Source: Entoloma clypeatum
Taxonomy: Eukaryota > Basidiomycota > Agaricomycetes > Agaricales > Entolomataceae
Direction: 5' to 3'
DNA length: 64,000 bases
Assembly: GCA_963565915.1 (NCBI GenBank)
Contig: OY751491.1
Coordinates: forward strand, 1,054,001 to 1,118,000
Shown here: piece by piece, positions 31,761 through 43,700 of the stretch
How positions within the stretch are numbered: the first letter of the stretch is position 1
How the letters are laid out: every line of letters starts with the position of its first letter
Made by a program: the position numbers and the translations under genes
The notes under the pieces: generated by a model
Told to the model about the DNA's origin: nothing
Databases searched by the model: none
The model's input: the letters and a program-made list of their open reading frames with translations, nothing else

Positions 31761-32303
31761 TGTCATAACCATATGATTCACATCCGACTTATCCGACGAC
31801 TCCGACGATTCATCCGCTCCAACATCCGCTCCAACAACATTCTATTTATATTGATTATACTTCTACTACGTAACATCTCAACCATACTTACAAGTAGACA
31901 TATGTTGTTCACTTTTCATTTGCTACTCTCCGTACTCCGAATGTTCCGATGGTCAACTCCGATATCTGCACATCACTTATAGTAATGCTGATCATTCTAG
32001 TCTACTATAAATAGTGTACAAACCTGTCGTAGAACCTCAGTTCAAATATCATATGTTACACCTCATTCACAACCGTCTCTACTTGCCTTTGAGCATACTC
32101 TCCGTCACCTCCGCTCATCCGCTCATCCGCTCATCTGACATCCGCCAATCCGAAATCGAGGACCATGTCAAAGAGTGGGGCGCAACGCACAAGTTGAAGC
32201 CAGGTCCTTTCTGCCAACGTCGCACTTACCGCATTCCGCTCCTCCGCTACTCCGCTCCGACACGTCCGATGTTTTCCGACGTTGAGAAACACGCTACGTG
32301 ACA
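31761..32303 (+). repeat. Gypsy-A 5' LTR
   Basis: TGTCATAACC to CGTGACA. TATAAATA is at 32006-32013. AGTTCAAATAT is at 32039-32049, the predicted transcript start and self-primer. Confidence 0.96.
32006..32049 (+). promoter_or_regulatory. Gypsy-A promoter and self-primer start
   Basis: CTATAAATAG, then AGTTCAAATAT whose first A is 33 nt after the first T of TATAAATA, a normal TATA-to-start distance. These 11 nt are the exact complement of 32306-32316. Confidence 0.75.
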
Positions 32304-32305
32304 GT

Positions 32306-32316
32306 ATATTTGAACT
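32306..32316 (+). promoter_or_regulatory. Gypsy-A self-primer binding site
   Basis: ATATTTGAACT begins 2 nt after the LTR (GT between). It complements AGTTCAAATAT of the transcript start over exactly 11 nt and does not resemble a tRNA 3' end. Same geometry as Gypsy-B. Confidence 0.8.
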
Positions 32317-32354
32317 ACCACCATTCTTTGATTTACCCAACAACCTCTACCCAC

Positions 32355-33629
32355 ATGTCTCAAACCCATAATACAGTTCGAACAACTAGGACTGCTCGTG
32401 CAGCAGCAGAACATTCATCCTCCACACCACACTCTGCTTTTCTTTGAGGAACATGCAATGTAACCATTACCCCTCGAGGAGCCACAGCATCATCATCCGC
32501 TCCCACCCCCGGACCATCCGTTCCTCCGCCCTCTTCCGACTCTCAGCTCCCACCACTTCCTGCCAGTCCTCCACTAATCCCACCAACGGAACCCTCCGCA
32601 CCTCTAAATTCTGGCTTATCCGGCGGACCTCCTTCCGACGGTAGTTTACATGGAGATTTGGACGACTCCGATTCCAATCCAGATCAGGAACCCAATCTAG
32701 CTGAAGCCATTCTGCTCATGACCAAAGAGTTGAAACGTCGAGATACAAAGAAGAAAAAGTTGTATGCCAACGAACCGGATACCTTCAACGGATCCGATCC
32801 GCGCAAACTCTCCGCATTCATTTTACAATGCAAACTTTACTTCTCCGACAACGACAACTTCGACTCAGAACATTCCAAAGTCAACTTTGCCATGTCTTAC
32901 TTCCGAGGCACAGCACTCGAATTTTTTGAACCCTTCATTCTTGACGATGATGAACCCAATTGGCGGGGTTCTTTCCCCGAGTTTGTCCGACTTCTCCACT
33001 CTGAGTTTGGTACCATTGACCCTCAGGGCAAAGCCGAAGAACAGTTGGACAACCTACGGATGAAGGAAAATCAAAAGATATTGAAGTACAACGTTGAATT
33101 CCAACGTCTTGCTACCAAGACTGACTGGGATGAAAACTCCCTCCGACACCGCTACTACGTCGGACTTCCGGATCGGATCAAGGACATCCTGTCCCAACAA
33201 CCCAAGATCAAGTCTTTACCAGACCTACGATCCGCGGCTCATACTATTGACGCTCACTACTGGGAACGTCAATGAGAGAAATCCAGAACTGATAAACCCA
33301 CTCCCAAGTCCGACAAGAAACAATCCGCTCCGAACCAATCCACTGCACAAACATCATCAACCAAACCCTCCGCTCCCGCTACCGCTTCCGCTTCCACATC
33401 CGCTCCGAAACCCGATCTCTCCAGTAAATTAGGCAAAGACGGCAAACTGACATATCAAGAACGCAAACATCGTTTTGATAATAACCTTTGCTTATTCTGC
33501 GGTAGCGTCGGACACGCTGTCAAGGACTGTCCCAAGTCCACCTCCTCCGCTTCCAAGGCTAAAGGGAAAGCCGCCCAAGTTGGCACTCAAGCCAAGGAAA
33601 AAGGTAAGGAGATCGAGTCAAAAAAATAG
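32355..33629 (+). pseudogene. Gypsy-A gag (two nonsense codons)
   Basis: The frame starts at ATG 32355 (MSQTHNTVRTTRTARAAAEH). It has TGA at 32445 and 33273, both in contexts where CGA (Arg) is expected, and ends at TAG 33627-33629. The capsid domain (about 32740-33260, e.g. FSDNDNFDSEHSKVNFAMSY) is a Retrotrans_gag type. A CCHC knuckle CLFCGSVGHAVKDC lies near 33490-33535. The N-terminus is Ser/Pro-rich. The gag stop overlaps the frameshift site into pol. Confidence 0.9.
33620..33629 (+). promoter_or_regulatory. -1 ribosomal frameshift site at gag/pol junction
   Basis: A AAA AAA TAG. The heptamer (33620-33626) is in the canonical X XXY YYZ register of the gag frame and directly precedes the gag stop. 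Slipping back one base continues ATA GGC AGT GGT CCT into the pol frame, which is open from here through the protease. The downstream stimulator was not assessed. Confidence 0.75.
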
Positions 33630-36600
33630 GCAGTGGTCCTCATGAAGCACGGTCTGAGGACTGCGTTGACTCTCTCCGTGCCTCCGCTCCCATCCGACTT
33701 AACGCGTCCGCTCTCTCCGATCCGAACTCTTTACGTATCATTATCTCATCTTCTTTTTTCTCTTCAGATTCTGTCCCAGCACTTATTGATTCAGGATCTA
33801 CTCACTGTTTTATTGACAATAACTTTTCCTCTGCTTATGATCTTCCAACCTCCGCTATTCCGCCTTTAGAACTAAAGCTTTTCGATGGTTCTTCTAACGT
33901 GTTTATCACTCAAGTTGTAACAATACCTATATGTTTTCCTTCAGGTGAATCTTTCGAACAGGATTTTTATGTTACTCCGCTCGACTCCGCTTCTTCCGTG
34001 GTTCTTGGATACAACTGGCTCACCCGCCACAATCCTATGATTGACTGGGTATTGGGCAGTATCACTTTCCGTCCACAGATGCAAAAAGAGCTGTTTCCGA
34101 CATCGACGTCGACCTCCTCCCAAGGTAGGACAGCTATGCTTCCTCCTCCGGAACCTCCGATCATACCTCCGCAGTCCGCTCCGCAGATTTCACTCATTAA
34201 CACAGCCGCATTTATGAGGGCATGCAAATTGCCTGGTACACAATCCTTTCGACTTCACCTTTCGACTCCCTCCGTTTCCGCTCACTCCGCATCCGCTTCC
34301 GACACCCCCGACTTGACAAACATACCTGAAGAATACCACGACTATGCTGACGTCTTCAGTAAAGGAAAAGCAGACACTCTTCCACCCCACCGTCCCTACG
34401 ACCTCAAGATCGAACTTGAAGAGGGCTCCGCTCCTCCGTTCGGTCTGATCTACTCCCTTTCACAAACCGAACTCAATGCCCTCCGTGAATTCATTGACGA
34501 ACACCTCACCATTGGATTCATCCGACCCTCTTCCTCTCCGCACGGTGCTCCTGTCCTTTTTGTTTGTAAAAAGGATGGCTCCCTTCGTCTTTGCGTCGAT
34601 TTCTGTGGTCTTAACAAAATCTCAAAGAAGGACCGATATCCGCTTCCGCTCATATCTGACCTTCTCCAGACCGCTGGAAAAGCCAGTGTTTATACGGCTC
34701 TCGACCTCCGACACGCCTATCACCTCGTCTGCATAGCGGAAGGAGATGAATGGAAAACCGCCTTCCGCACGCGCTACGGGTCTTTTGAATGGCTTGTCAT
34801 GCCATTTGGACTCACCAACTCCCCAGCCGTTTTCCAACGCTTTATGAACGACATCTTCCACGACCTGCTCAATAAGTATGTTACCATATATCTCGACGAC
34901 ATCCTCATCTACTCCGACTCTCCCTCCGAGCATCGGAAGCATGTCCGCGAAGTCCTCTGACGTCTCCGACAACACGGCTTATACGCATGCGCAGACAAAT
35001 GCGAGTTTTCTATGGATACTGTTGAATACCTTGGCTTTATCCTCTCTCCGACAGGCCTCCGCATGTCGGATAAGAAAGTCAAAATTATTCAAGATTGGCC
35101 TGAACCAAGGAAGGTCAAAGACATTCAGTCATTCTTAGGTTTTGCCAATTTTTATCGATGATTCATTCCTTACTACTCCGAAATCACTGTTCCGCTCACT
35201 CGACTCACCCGCAAAAACACACAATGGCACTTCTCCGACTCCGCTCGCGAATCTTTCAAAACTTTGAAGAAAGCCTTTACCACGGCACCTGTTCTTACGC
35301 ATTGGAATCCCGACAGCCCTATTATCGTCGAAACCGATGCCTCCGACTACGCTTTGGGTGTGATCCTCTCCATCCGCACCTCCGACGACGAAATCCATCC
35401 GGTCGCTTTCCACTCCCGCACCTTTACACCTCCCGAGTTAAACTATGACACCCATGACAAAGAACTATTAGCGATCCACAATGCATTCAAGGTTTGGCGT
35501 CACTACCTTGAAGGCTCCGCTGCTCCAATCGATGTCATAACGGACCACAAAAATCTTGAGTACTTTTCTACTACCAAGATTTTATCACGTCGACAAGCTC
35601 CTTGGTCCAAATACCTCTGCCAGTTCAATCTCGTCATCCGCTTCCGCCCTGGCCGTTTAGGTATGAAGCCCGATCTTTTAAGTAGACGATGGGACGTCTA
35701 CCCTAAAGAGGGAAATAGCGACTATTCGTCCGTCAACCCAAGCAACTTCAAACCCATCTTCACACAAGAACAGCTCACCACTTCACTTCGCGCAACAGAG
35801 TTATATATGCCCATCCTCCGTGCCACAATCATCATGGATACGGATCAGCTCCGCTCCGACATCCTCTCCGCTCTTCCGACTGATCCCATTTACACCTCTT
35901 TCCTCAACAATCCTAATCCACGCTGGATCGTGAATGAAGCAGGTTATCTACTCCACAATGGACATATCTACGTTCCCGACTCATCCGACCTCCGTCTCCG
36001 CATCCTCTGCAATAAGCACGACCATATCCTCGCTGGACACCCTGGTCAAAATAAGACTATTAGTCTTATCCAACGAGAATACACTTGGCCTGGAATGTGC
36101 GACTTCGTCAAAAAGTATTGCAAGTCATGTACCACTTGTATGCGCGCCAAACCTCAACGTCATAAACCCTACGGTCTGCTTAAACAACTCCCTATTCCTG
36201 AACGTCCCTGGCATTCTATTTCCATGGATTTCATTGAACCCCTTCCGACATCTGCTGGCTCCGATGTGATTCTGGTCATTGTAGACCGCCTCACTAAGCA
36301 AGGCATCTTCATTCCTACCACCATTAATTGCACATCCGAAGACCTAGCAAACCTTTTCGTGCTTCACGTCTTTTCCAAGCACGGAGTTCCGCAAAATGTC
36401 ACATCCGATCGTGGACCTGAATTCGTCTCCCGCTTTTTCCGCTCTCTTGCAAAAGCCCTCAACATGAGACTTCACTTCACTTCTAGATACCACCCTAAAG
36501 GCGATGGTCAAACCGAACGCACCAACCAGACACTCGAACAATACCTCCGCATTTTCTGCAACTACCAGCAAGACAACTGGTCCGCTTTGCTTCCGCTTGC

Positions 36601-36855
36601 AGAGTTCACTCACAACAACACTCCGAGTGCCACTACAGGTGTATCACCATTCTTCGCCAACAAAGGTTATCACCCCGACATTACACTCCATCCGGAACGT
36701 GATCTAGCATCCGATAAAGCTCGACAATACATCGTCAACTTAGATGAATTACATCAAGAACTAAAGACTGCTGTTGCAGAGGCACAACAACGTTATCAAG
36801 GCCCTGCGGACGTCCAACGTTCTCCGCCTCCTCCGCTCCGCGTCGGACAAGAAGT

Positions 36856-37164
36856 TGTTAAGACTTTCGATACTCACAGGTCTACCGACATTCACTTATT
36901 TGTGGCGCATCACTCACATTACCTAATCTTTCATAGTCTACAATCCTTTTTTTTCATAGCCAACACCTCAGTCCGTGTTCACCACATCCTGAGGTGTAAG
37001 TCTGATATATTATCCCACTGTCATTCCTTTACTTATGTACCTTAGTCTCTCGTTTATCCTATAGGTACATTCAATATACTTAGTCCATGTTCACCACGTC
37101 CTGAGGTTCTCTCATTTATCCTATAGACCCCCGTCCTCCCTATTTCCGGTCCACTGCCTTCAAA
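36856..37164 (+). repeat. Copia-2 5' LTR
   Basis: TGTTAAGACTTTCGATACTC to TGCCTTCAAA, containing internal repeats of GTTCACCACRTCCTGAGGT and CTCTCRTTTATCCTATAG. It ends directly at the primer site. Confidence 0.95.
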
Positions 37165-37177
37165 GGTTATGGGCCCC
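37165..37177 (+). promoter_or_regulatory. Copia-2 primer binding site
   Basis: GGTTATGGGCCCC, complementary to the initiator tRNA-Met anticodon stem-loop as in Copia-1. It contains an ATG (37169) in frame with gag; the next in-frame ATG is 37181. Confidence 0.85.
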
Positions 37178-37483
37178 GCGATGGCAAACGAAGAAAGCTC
37201 CACGTCCACCATTAAGGTCGTTAATCTCCCAAAGCTCGCGGAGGATGGCTCAAATTGGGTCATGTACCAAGAGCGTGTTGAGAATGCTATAATAGCAATG
37301 AAAGGACTACGGAGACACCTTCGTGGAACCGCGCGCAAACCGGATACCATTATGGAGCAGAATGGCAAGTGGTTCAAACCGAAATCAACCACCGCAATGA
37401 CAGATGACGAACTTGACAAGCACGAGGAAGCTGTCGACCTCTACGAACAACGAGAGGCCCAAGTCCGCGAATTTATTTATGGC

Positions 37484-40400
37484 TTTTTTTTTTTTTTTTG
37501 GTCAACAATTTGTATAGCGGTATACTAAGGGTACAGTCCGCTTGACATAGAGTAAACTACATCGGTCCGAGGACCTACGTACACAAGAAAAACAAGCGGC
37601 GCAAAGCTCCGTCGAGCTGTTGAGTCCTCGCGCCAGGACGGGGGAGTTTGTTATAAACAAACGCGTTAGTATGCGCACCCGAATATTCGGCCGCGCGGTA
37701 CAAGAGCACTCCAACCTTGCGAGGTTGGCCGTTGGCGGTGCTGGGGGGTGTCTGCGCCCTACCCCCCAAAGAAGCGCCTGTGCGGTTCTTATCCTTCGAT
37801 CGCGTTTGCTTGCCAGAGGGGGCTGCACCCCTTTGAACCCAGCGCGCTACCACGCGACTACCGCCGACGGTTGTGTTGGGCGTTGGACGATCCCGGAAGG
37901 CAAATGCCTCTGGGTTATCCATGATAAATTTCCCGAAGACGTCCCAGGTGGGGGAGTTCCTCGAGAAGGTGGGCATGTCTGGTGGTCTGGTGGGGTGGTG
38001 CAGACATTTGTAGAAGACGTGGGCGAAGTCCTCGACGGACCCCATACCACAGTCGCATTGTTCAACTTTGTCACCGATGTTGAACCTATGTCTGTAGTGG
38101 CCAATTGGGGCGTGGCTGGTGAGGCCGCGGACCATTTGTGCCGTGAGGGATTGGGAGTGACCCACGTCCTTAAGCCATGTACCGCCCTTGAGATGGGACG
38201 GCTTCATACGTTTGGCCCGAGCGTGGTCTTGGCGTCTGACGCACGACCTCGGGAATTGATAGTGTCGTCCAACATACTTGGGGGACTGATACAGATTGTC
38301 CCAGTCACCGAGCATGTCGTCCATGAATTGCTTCGTGTTGAAGTCAAGGGATCTGGAGGCCGACTCACCACACTCAATGCGAATCGAGGAGGCGAAGTCG
38401 TGCACTGCACGGTGGGGTTCGAAACCATGGTCCGATGAATCGGGGACATGGTGAAAGATAACCTTGGAATTCAGGCCGGGTTCCTCAAACCAAGGAATCA
38501 GGTTACTGATGATGGCCAACGCAGTTGCCTGCGAGGAGTGGAGATCCGGATCTGTGGCGCGCCGAATGGCGTTGACAGAGTCGGTGAAAATATGGATAGC
38601 TTCCAGTTGAGAGAGACCTCCAAGCAGACTGACCAGGTTCGAGAACCCATGTCCGATAGCTAAGGTTTCAGTGTCATCAGAGACTGCGAGGCCGCCGGCC
38701 GCCCAGTCTTTGTCGATGGAGTGTCCCTTGTGCCAGGTTTCCCAGGCTGCAACAGCTTGGTGGCCCGACGACAGGGATGGAACTGCCGCGTCAGTGACAA
38801 TGACAGCGGCTTTGTTGGAGCAGATGTTGGCGTCAAACACCTTGTTAAGGGTGATGAGGCGCGCCTTTCTGGCTTCGGCACGGTCCTTAGCGGTCTTGCC
38901 GCGGATAAGGGTGATGTCGTGAATTACGCGTTCAGGGAATCGGTCGAGGACGCGTTTCCCTGGTTCGTTGTAGTTGTTAAAGGGCGATAGGGGGACAGTC
39001 ACGTTTGCACGGTATGCCCAGATATCAACGAGGGGGGATTTAAGGTTATACATAAACTCCGGGGAGTACCACGGACGCTTGGAGGGGTCATCCTCGTCGC
39101 ATACCATGACGGTCATGTGTCTGGGTGCAAGGGAGTGCATGCGGACACGGTTTCTGCAGGAGAGCTTCTTGAGGTGCAAGTGCACCGGAGGCAGGCCAGC
39201 AAGTGCTTCGACCGCCCCTGTGGGGGTGGTACGGAAGGCTCCCAAGATCCATAACGCTGCGCGCCTTTGGACTTTGGAGATAGACTTGACGACACCCTTG
39301 TTGCGGGCGCCGTCGAAGTTCCATAGATTAGCACCGTATAGCGCGATCGGCAAAATACACGATCGGTACAGGGTGCGTTTGTGTTTGGGGGTGAGTCCAC
39401 GGACAGAGTTTCCCAGGGATAGTAAGGCTCCCGTTGCTGAGAAGGCCTTAGTGGCATACCGTTTCGCATGCTCAGTAAAGAGGAGCTTGCGGTCGAAGAA
39501 GAAACCCAAGTACCTCCAGAAGGTCTTGGGGACGAGGGGGGAGTCGCCGGTGAAGGGCGCGAATCCGAGGTCGACCGGGGGGTTATCGTCGCCATTCTTC
39601 CTGGAAAAATGGAACGCCTCCGATTTAGAGTGTTCGAGGACAAGCCCGAGGGCTGTGGTCAGCTCAAACAGGCATTTGTATGCCTTTTTTAATTTGGCAA
39701 GGTTTTCCTTCCACGTCTCAGATTGGACTATGATGGTCCCGTCGTCGACGTATGATATGAGGCTGGCCTGTGATTGTTCGGCTTGGAATGCGTACATCAG
39801 CGGGGCGAGATAGATGGACGATAGCACGGGGGAGAGGGCGGAGCCCTGCCCTACGCCAATGTCAACAGAGAAGAGGTCTGAGAGGTCGTCCTCCCAGGCG
39901 TATTGAGTCTGTCTCCCTACTAGGTAATTTGAAAAGAAGTCCACGACAGTGTCGGGGAATCCCATCCTATCTAGTATGAGCGATATAACCGAGTGGTTAA
40001 GAGAGGGAAAGTATTGGGCCAAGTCAATGGCGACAACGCTTGTCTTGAGTTTCCTCGCCCATCCTGCACGGATGAGGTGGGTAAGGAATTGTCCGGCGTC
40101 TTCGGTGGAGTTCTGACGAACCCCCCCGAATTGACCTGGGTGTAGCAGACCATAGCGGGCTAGTTCCCACTGGAGTCTGTTAGCGATAGCTTTCTCAAAG
40201 AGTTTGCCCAGGGTGTTTAGAAGCACGATGGGTCGAAATGCTTTGGGGACGTCGTACGCCGGCTTATTTGGTTTAGGAATAATGACGGTCGTCGAGATTT
40301 TGAAGGCGTCAGGCCAAAACCCCGCCGAGAGGCAGGCGTTCAGGGTCCAGACGAACAACTTCAAGATTTGTTTATGTGCTATTAGGCACTTAAGATGAGT

Positions 40401-40754
40401 CCACGTAAGATGGTCGGGACCAGGAGCTGACCGGCTAGAACAACCGGCCAGGGCCTGGAGGACCTCTTGCGAAGTGAATGGAACCCAGTCCCTTTTGGGC
40501 TGAGGTTCTAGGGTGCTGCGCAGCCTGTCTGGATCGACGGGCCGAGCTTCTGCGGACTGGAAGGACTTGTGGAAGGCGTCACAGGTCTCAGCAGTGGTGG
40601 TGCAGGTCTCGCCTTCGAAAATAATGGCCTCAGGAGAGGCGTTCTTTCGTGGGCCGACCCAGGAAGTAAGGTCCCAAGGACGCTTATTTTTGTTGGAGAC
40701 TTCGTCGATCTTCTTGTCGAAAAAGTTCCGCTTAGCAGTGCGTATGATTTTGTG
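37484..40754 (-). mobile_element. 5'-truncated LINE (Tad1-like)
   Basis: It inserted antisense in Copia-2 gag, with a 15-bp target duplication GAATTTATTTATGGC at 37469-37483 and 40755-40769. Its 3' poly(A) appears as T16 at 37484-37499. The 5' end stops inside ORF2, so the endonuclease is absent. About 3.27 kb remains. This is typical of target-primed reverse transcription that failed to finish. Confidence 0.96.
37575..40754 (-). pseudogene. LINE ORF2: RT, RNase H and CCHC, lacking endonuclease
   Basis: The frame is open over about 1060 residues of LINE sequence. RT blocks are TTVIIPKPNKPAYDVPKAFR, GQFGGVRQNSTEDAG, AIDLAQYFPSLNH, GVGQGSALSPVLSS and YVDD (near 39745). RNase H-like region near 38560-38830 (DAAVPSLSSGHQ, IFTDSVNAIRR). 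The C-terminal zinc motif CDCGMGSVEDFAHVFYKC is near 38050. The gene order fits the Tad1 clade of fungal LINEs. Upstream of 40754 the same frame happens to stay open through antisense Copia-2 to 41084, but those 110 codons are not LINE. The protein could not start its own target cleavage. Confidence 0.93.
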
Positions 40755-43700
40755 GAATTTATTTATGGCACGGTCGACGCGTCCACATTCATCCAAATCA
40801 AAGGCAGCAGTGCCGCCGAAGTTTGGAAGAAGCTGGTCGCGATCCATGCCACAAAAGGGGACATGTTTCAGACAGACCTCCTCAACAAGCTCCAGACAAT
40901 CTGTTATACCGAGGGTGAAGACATGCGAACCCATCTTGGCACTATGAAGGCCATTCGTGAACGCCTCGCCGAAACTGGTTCCCAGATCACCGATGACAGC
41001 TTTAACACCCACATCCGCACCTCTCTCTCCCTTACCACCCGTTTTCGACCCCTTTTTACAACCCTCGATACCACCGCTCGTCAAACGAAGACAAAGATCT
41101 CAAGTTCTGATCTCATCTGGCACATCACCGAAGAGGCCAACAATGCGATGATGGAAGACAGCATTAACCAAGCAAATGCTGCCATGGCTGCCGCACATGC
41201 CAAATTTGCCGGTAGTTCTCGTGGCCAAAAATTGAGGGGAAAAGGAAGAGGCGATAACGGTGGGGAAAGTTCAAAGAAATGTACGAATTGTGGAAAGGAT
41301 GGTCATTTAAAGGAAGGATGCTTCGAAAAAGGGGGAGGCAGAGCTGATAACCCACCAGAATGGTGGAAGAAAAAGCTGGCGAAGGCCAAGGAGAAGGCCA
41401 ACAAGTCTGCGAACGCTGCCGACAACGACTCGGACAACGACGACAATTATGCCATCATAGCCATTGCCACTGAAGAGGAGACTGACGACGACACCCCTAA
41501 TGTCGCGCTCGTCGTTACATCTGGGCACGATCACGCTGCCCATGCCGCAGCTCCATCTGCTGGCGTCATCATCGACTGTGGCGCGAGTAGCCATTTCTCC
41601 CCCGACAAGGACAAATTCCTAAATTATCGAGAAATCACTCCCGAACCCATCAAAGCTGCTGATGGTCGCACTTTTAGTGCCATCGGTAGAGGGAATCTCA
41701 AGGTGAAACTACCTGCCTGTACTGGGCACAAAGCCATGACCGTTACGCTCCAAAGCGTCTACTACGCACCTAGCATGGCGTTCACACTCATTTCCGTCTC
41801 CTGTATCGATCGCGCTGGATGCTCCGTTTTAATTGAAGACGGTGCATGCGTCATTCATGGCGCACGTCCCGAGCGAAAAATCCTCGGCTCAGTCCCTCGT
41901 ATCCGTGGTCTATACCGTATTGATCCCTTGGCCCTTGTAAATCCCACCCCCGGTCTCCATGCAAATGTCGCAGCCGCCCCTATGGACATCAACGAACTCC
42001 ATCGTAAACTCGGACACCTCAACTTCCGAACCCTTCGCGAGATGGTGTCGAAAGGTGCCGTTTCCGGTATCATTATTGATCCAAAAACGAAACCCGAGTT
42101 CTGTAGCTCTTGCGTCCAAGGAAAGGCCCACCAGCAAGCTTTTCCAAAGGAGAGTACAACGAAGTACACGAAGTACGGGGAAAAGATCGTCACTGATCTA
42201 TGGGGTCCAGCCCAGGTCACATCCCTCGGCGGACACAACTACTGCCAGTTTTATCATGACATGGCGACGGGCGAAGATCGAGCGGATTTCCTAAAGACGA
42301 AAGGAGAAGCCATGGAGAAGTACCAGCAGTATGAGAAATGGGCGAAGATGCAGCGAAACGCTGATATCAAGTGTCTCGGTAGCGATCGCGGGGGCGAATA
42401 TCTCAGCACTGAATTCACGAAACTCCTCAAAAACGCCAGGACAGTTCGACATCTGACTGTCCACGACTCTCCTCAGTCGAACGGAGCCGCCGAACGCAGC
42501 CACCGAATGCACATCAAGCGAGCACGCTCTATGATAATCGGCGCAGGTCTAACTCGAAACCTATGGGGCGAAGCCGTCCGCCACAGTGTTTGGATCGGTG
42601 CCAGGGTCCCCTCCCGTGCAACGCCTGAACTCGTCACGCCTATCGAAAAAGCGACAGGGCGCAAACCCGACCTCAGGGGATTGCTGGAGTGGGGAGTACC
42701 TGTATGGGTCAAGGACCTGCATGCTGGTAAGCTGGATCCACGAGCGAAAGAGGGCCGTTTTGTTGGATACGATGACGAATCCAAGGGATATCGTGTCTAC
42801 TGGCCAGGGAAGAACAAGGTCTCAGTCGAACGCAACGTTTACGTCGACCGAACGGCAATGCTTGAGCCTGGGGACGTCAAATTCGAGGGGGAGTGGGAAT
42901 CGGTCGAAAAACCGATTATTCCGAATCCTGTCGCCCCCAGCAAGTCTTCAGAACAACCCACAATGCCAGAAACACCGAACGCACCTGATACCAGCACTGC
43001 AACTCCGCCAAACGACTCCTCAAAGTCCTCAGCAGCAGATCCCAATCATGCAACGAAAACGCGCCGCAATTCGCTAGCTGGTCTTCCCCAGTACGACGAA
43101 GAAAGATACGGCCGCGGAAAACGTCGAACCGCTGCTGGAGACGCCCATATTGTTGAGGACGAAGGTACTGAACCAGGGGGAGTCGACTGGGAGCCGAACG
43201 AGTCCGGAATGAACTGGTTCCGCGAGGCTGTGCACACAGCCGTGGCAGCTGTGTCGGATGATCAACCACGTGTCGATGACGTAATCAACGGAACGGAATC
43301 CGAACAATGGAAGGCCGGGATGGAGGAAGAACTCGCTCAGATTGAGAAACTCGCCACCTGGGACATCGTTGAAGCACCTTCGGACGCCAACATTGTCCCT
43401 TCCCGCTGGGTTCTCCACCGCAAACGCAACGCCCAAGGCAATATTGTCCGTTATCGCGCACGCGTCGTCGCAAAAGGATTCGTGCAAATTTTCGGCAAAG
43501 ACTTCACCGAAACATTCGCGCCCACCGTTCGCCCAGCTACCCTCCGCATCTTATTCGTGTTAGCTGCTTCTAAAGGCCGCGTCGTCGTCATCGAGCAAGC
43601 CGATGTCAAAAATGCATACCTCAACTCTCTGCTCAAAGAAAACGAAGTCATTTATCTGGCTTTACCACCTTACTACGAACTTTTTCATACCATTCCCGAT

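Noticed and set aside
37484..37499. T16 run as a transcription terminator
   Set aside because: It is the complement of the LINE poly(A) tail next to the target duplication.
40569..40754. Start of the 1435-aa plus frame as the Copia-2 N-terminus
   Set aside because: These codons are antisense LINE sequence; the true Gag start is at 37181, before the LINE insertion.
40755..41084. First 110 residues of the 1169-aa minus frame as LINE protein
   Set aside because: They lie beyond the 15-bp target duplication and are antisense Copia-2.
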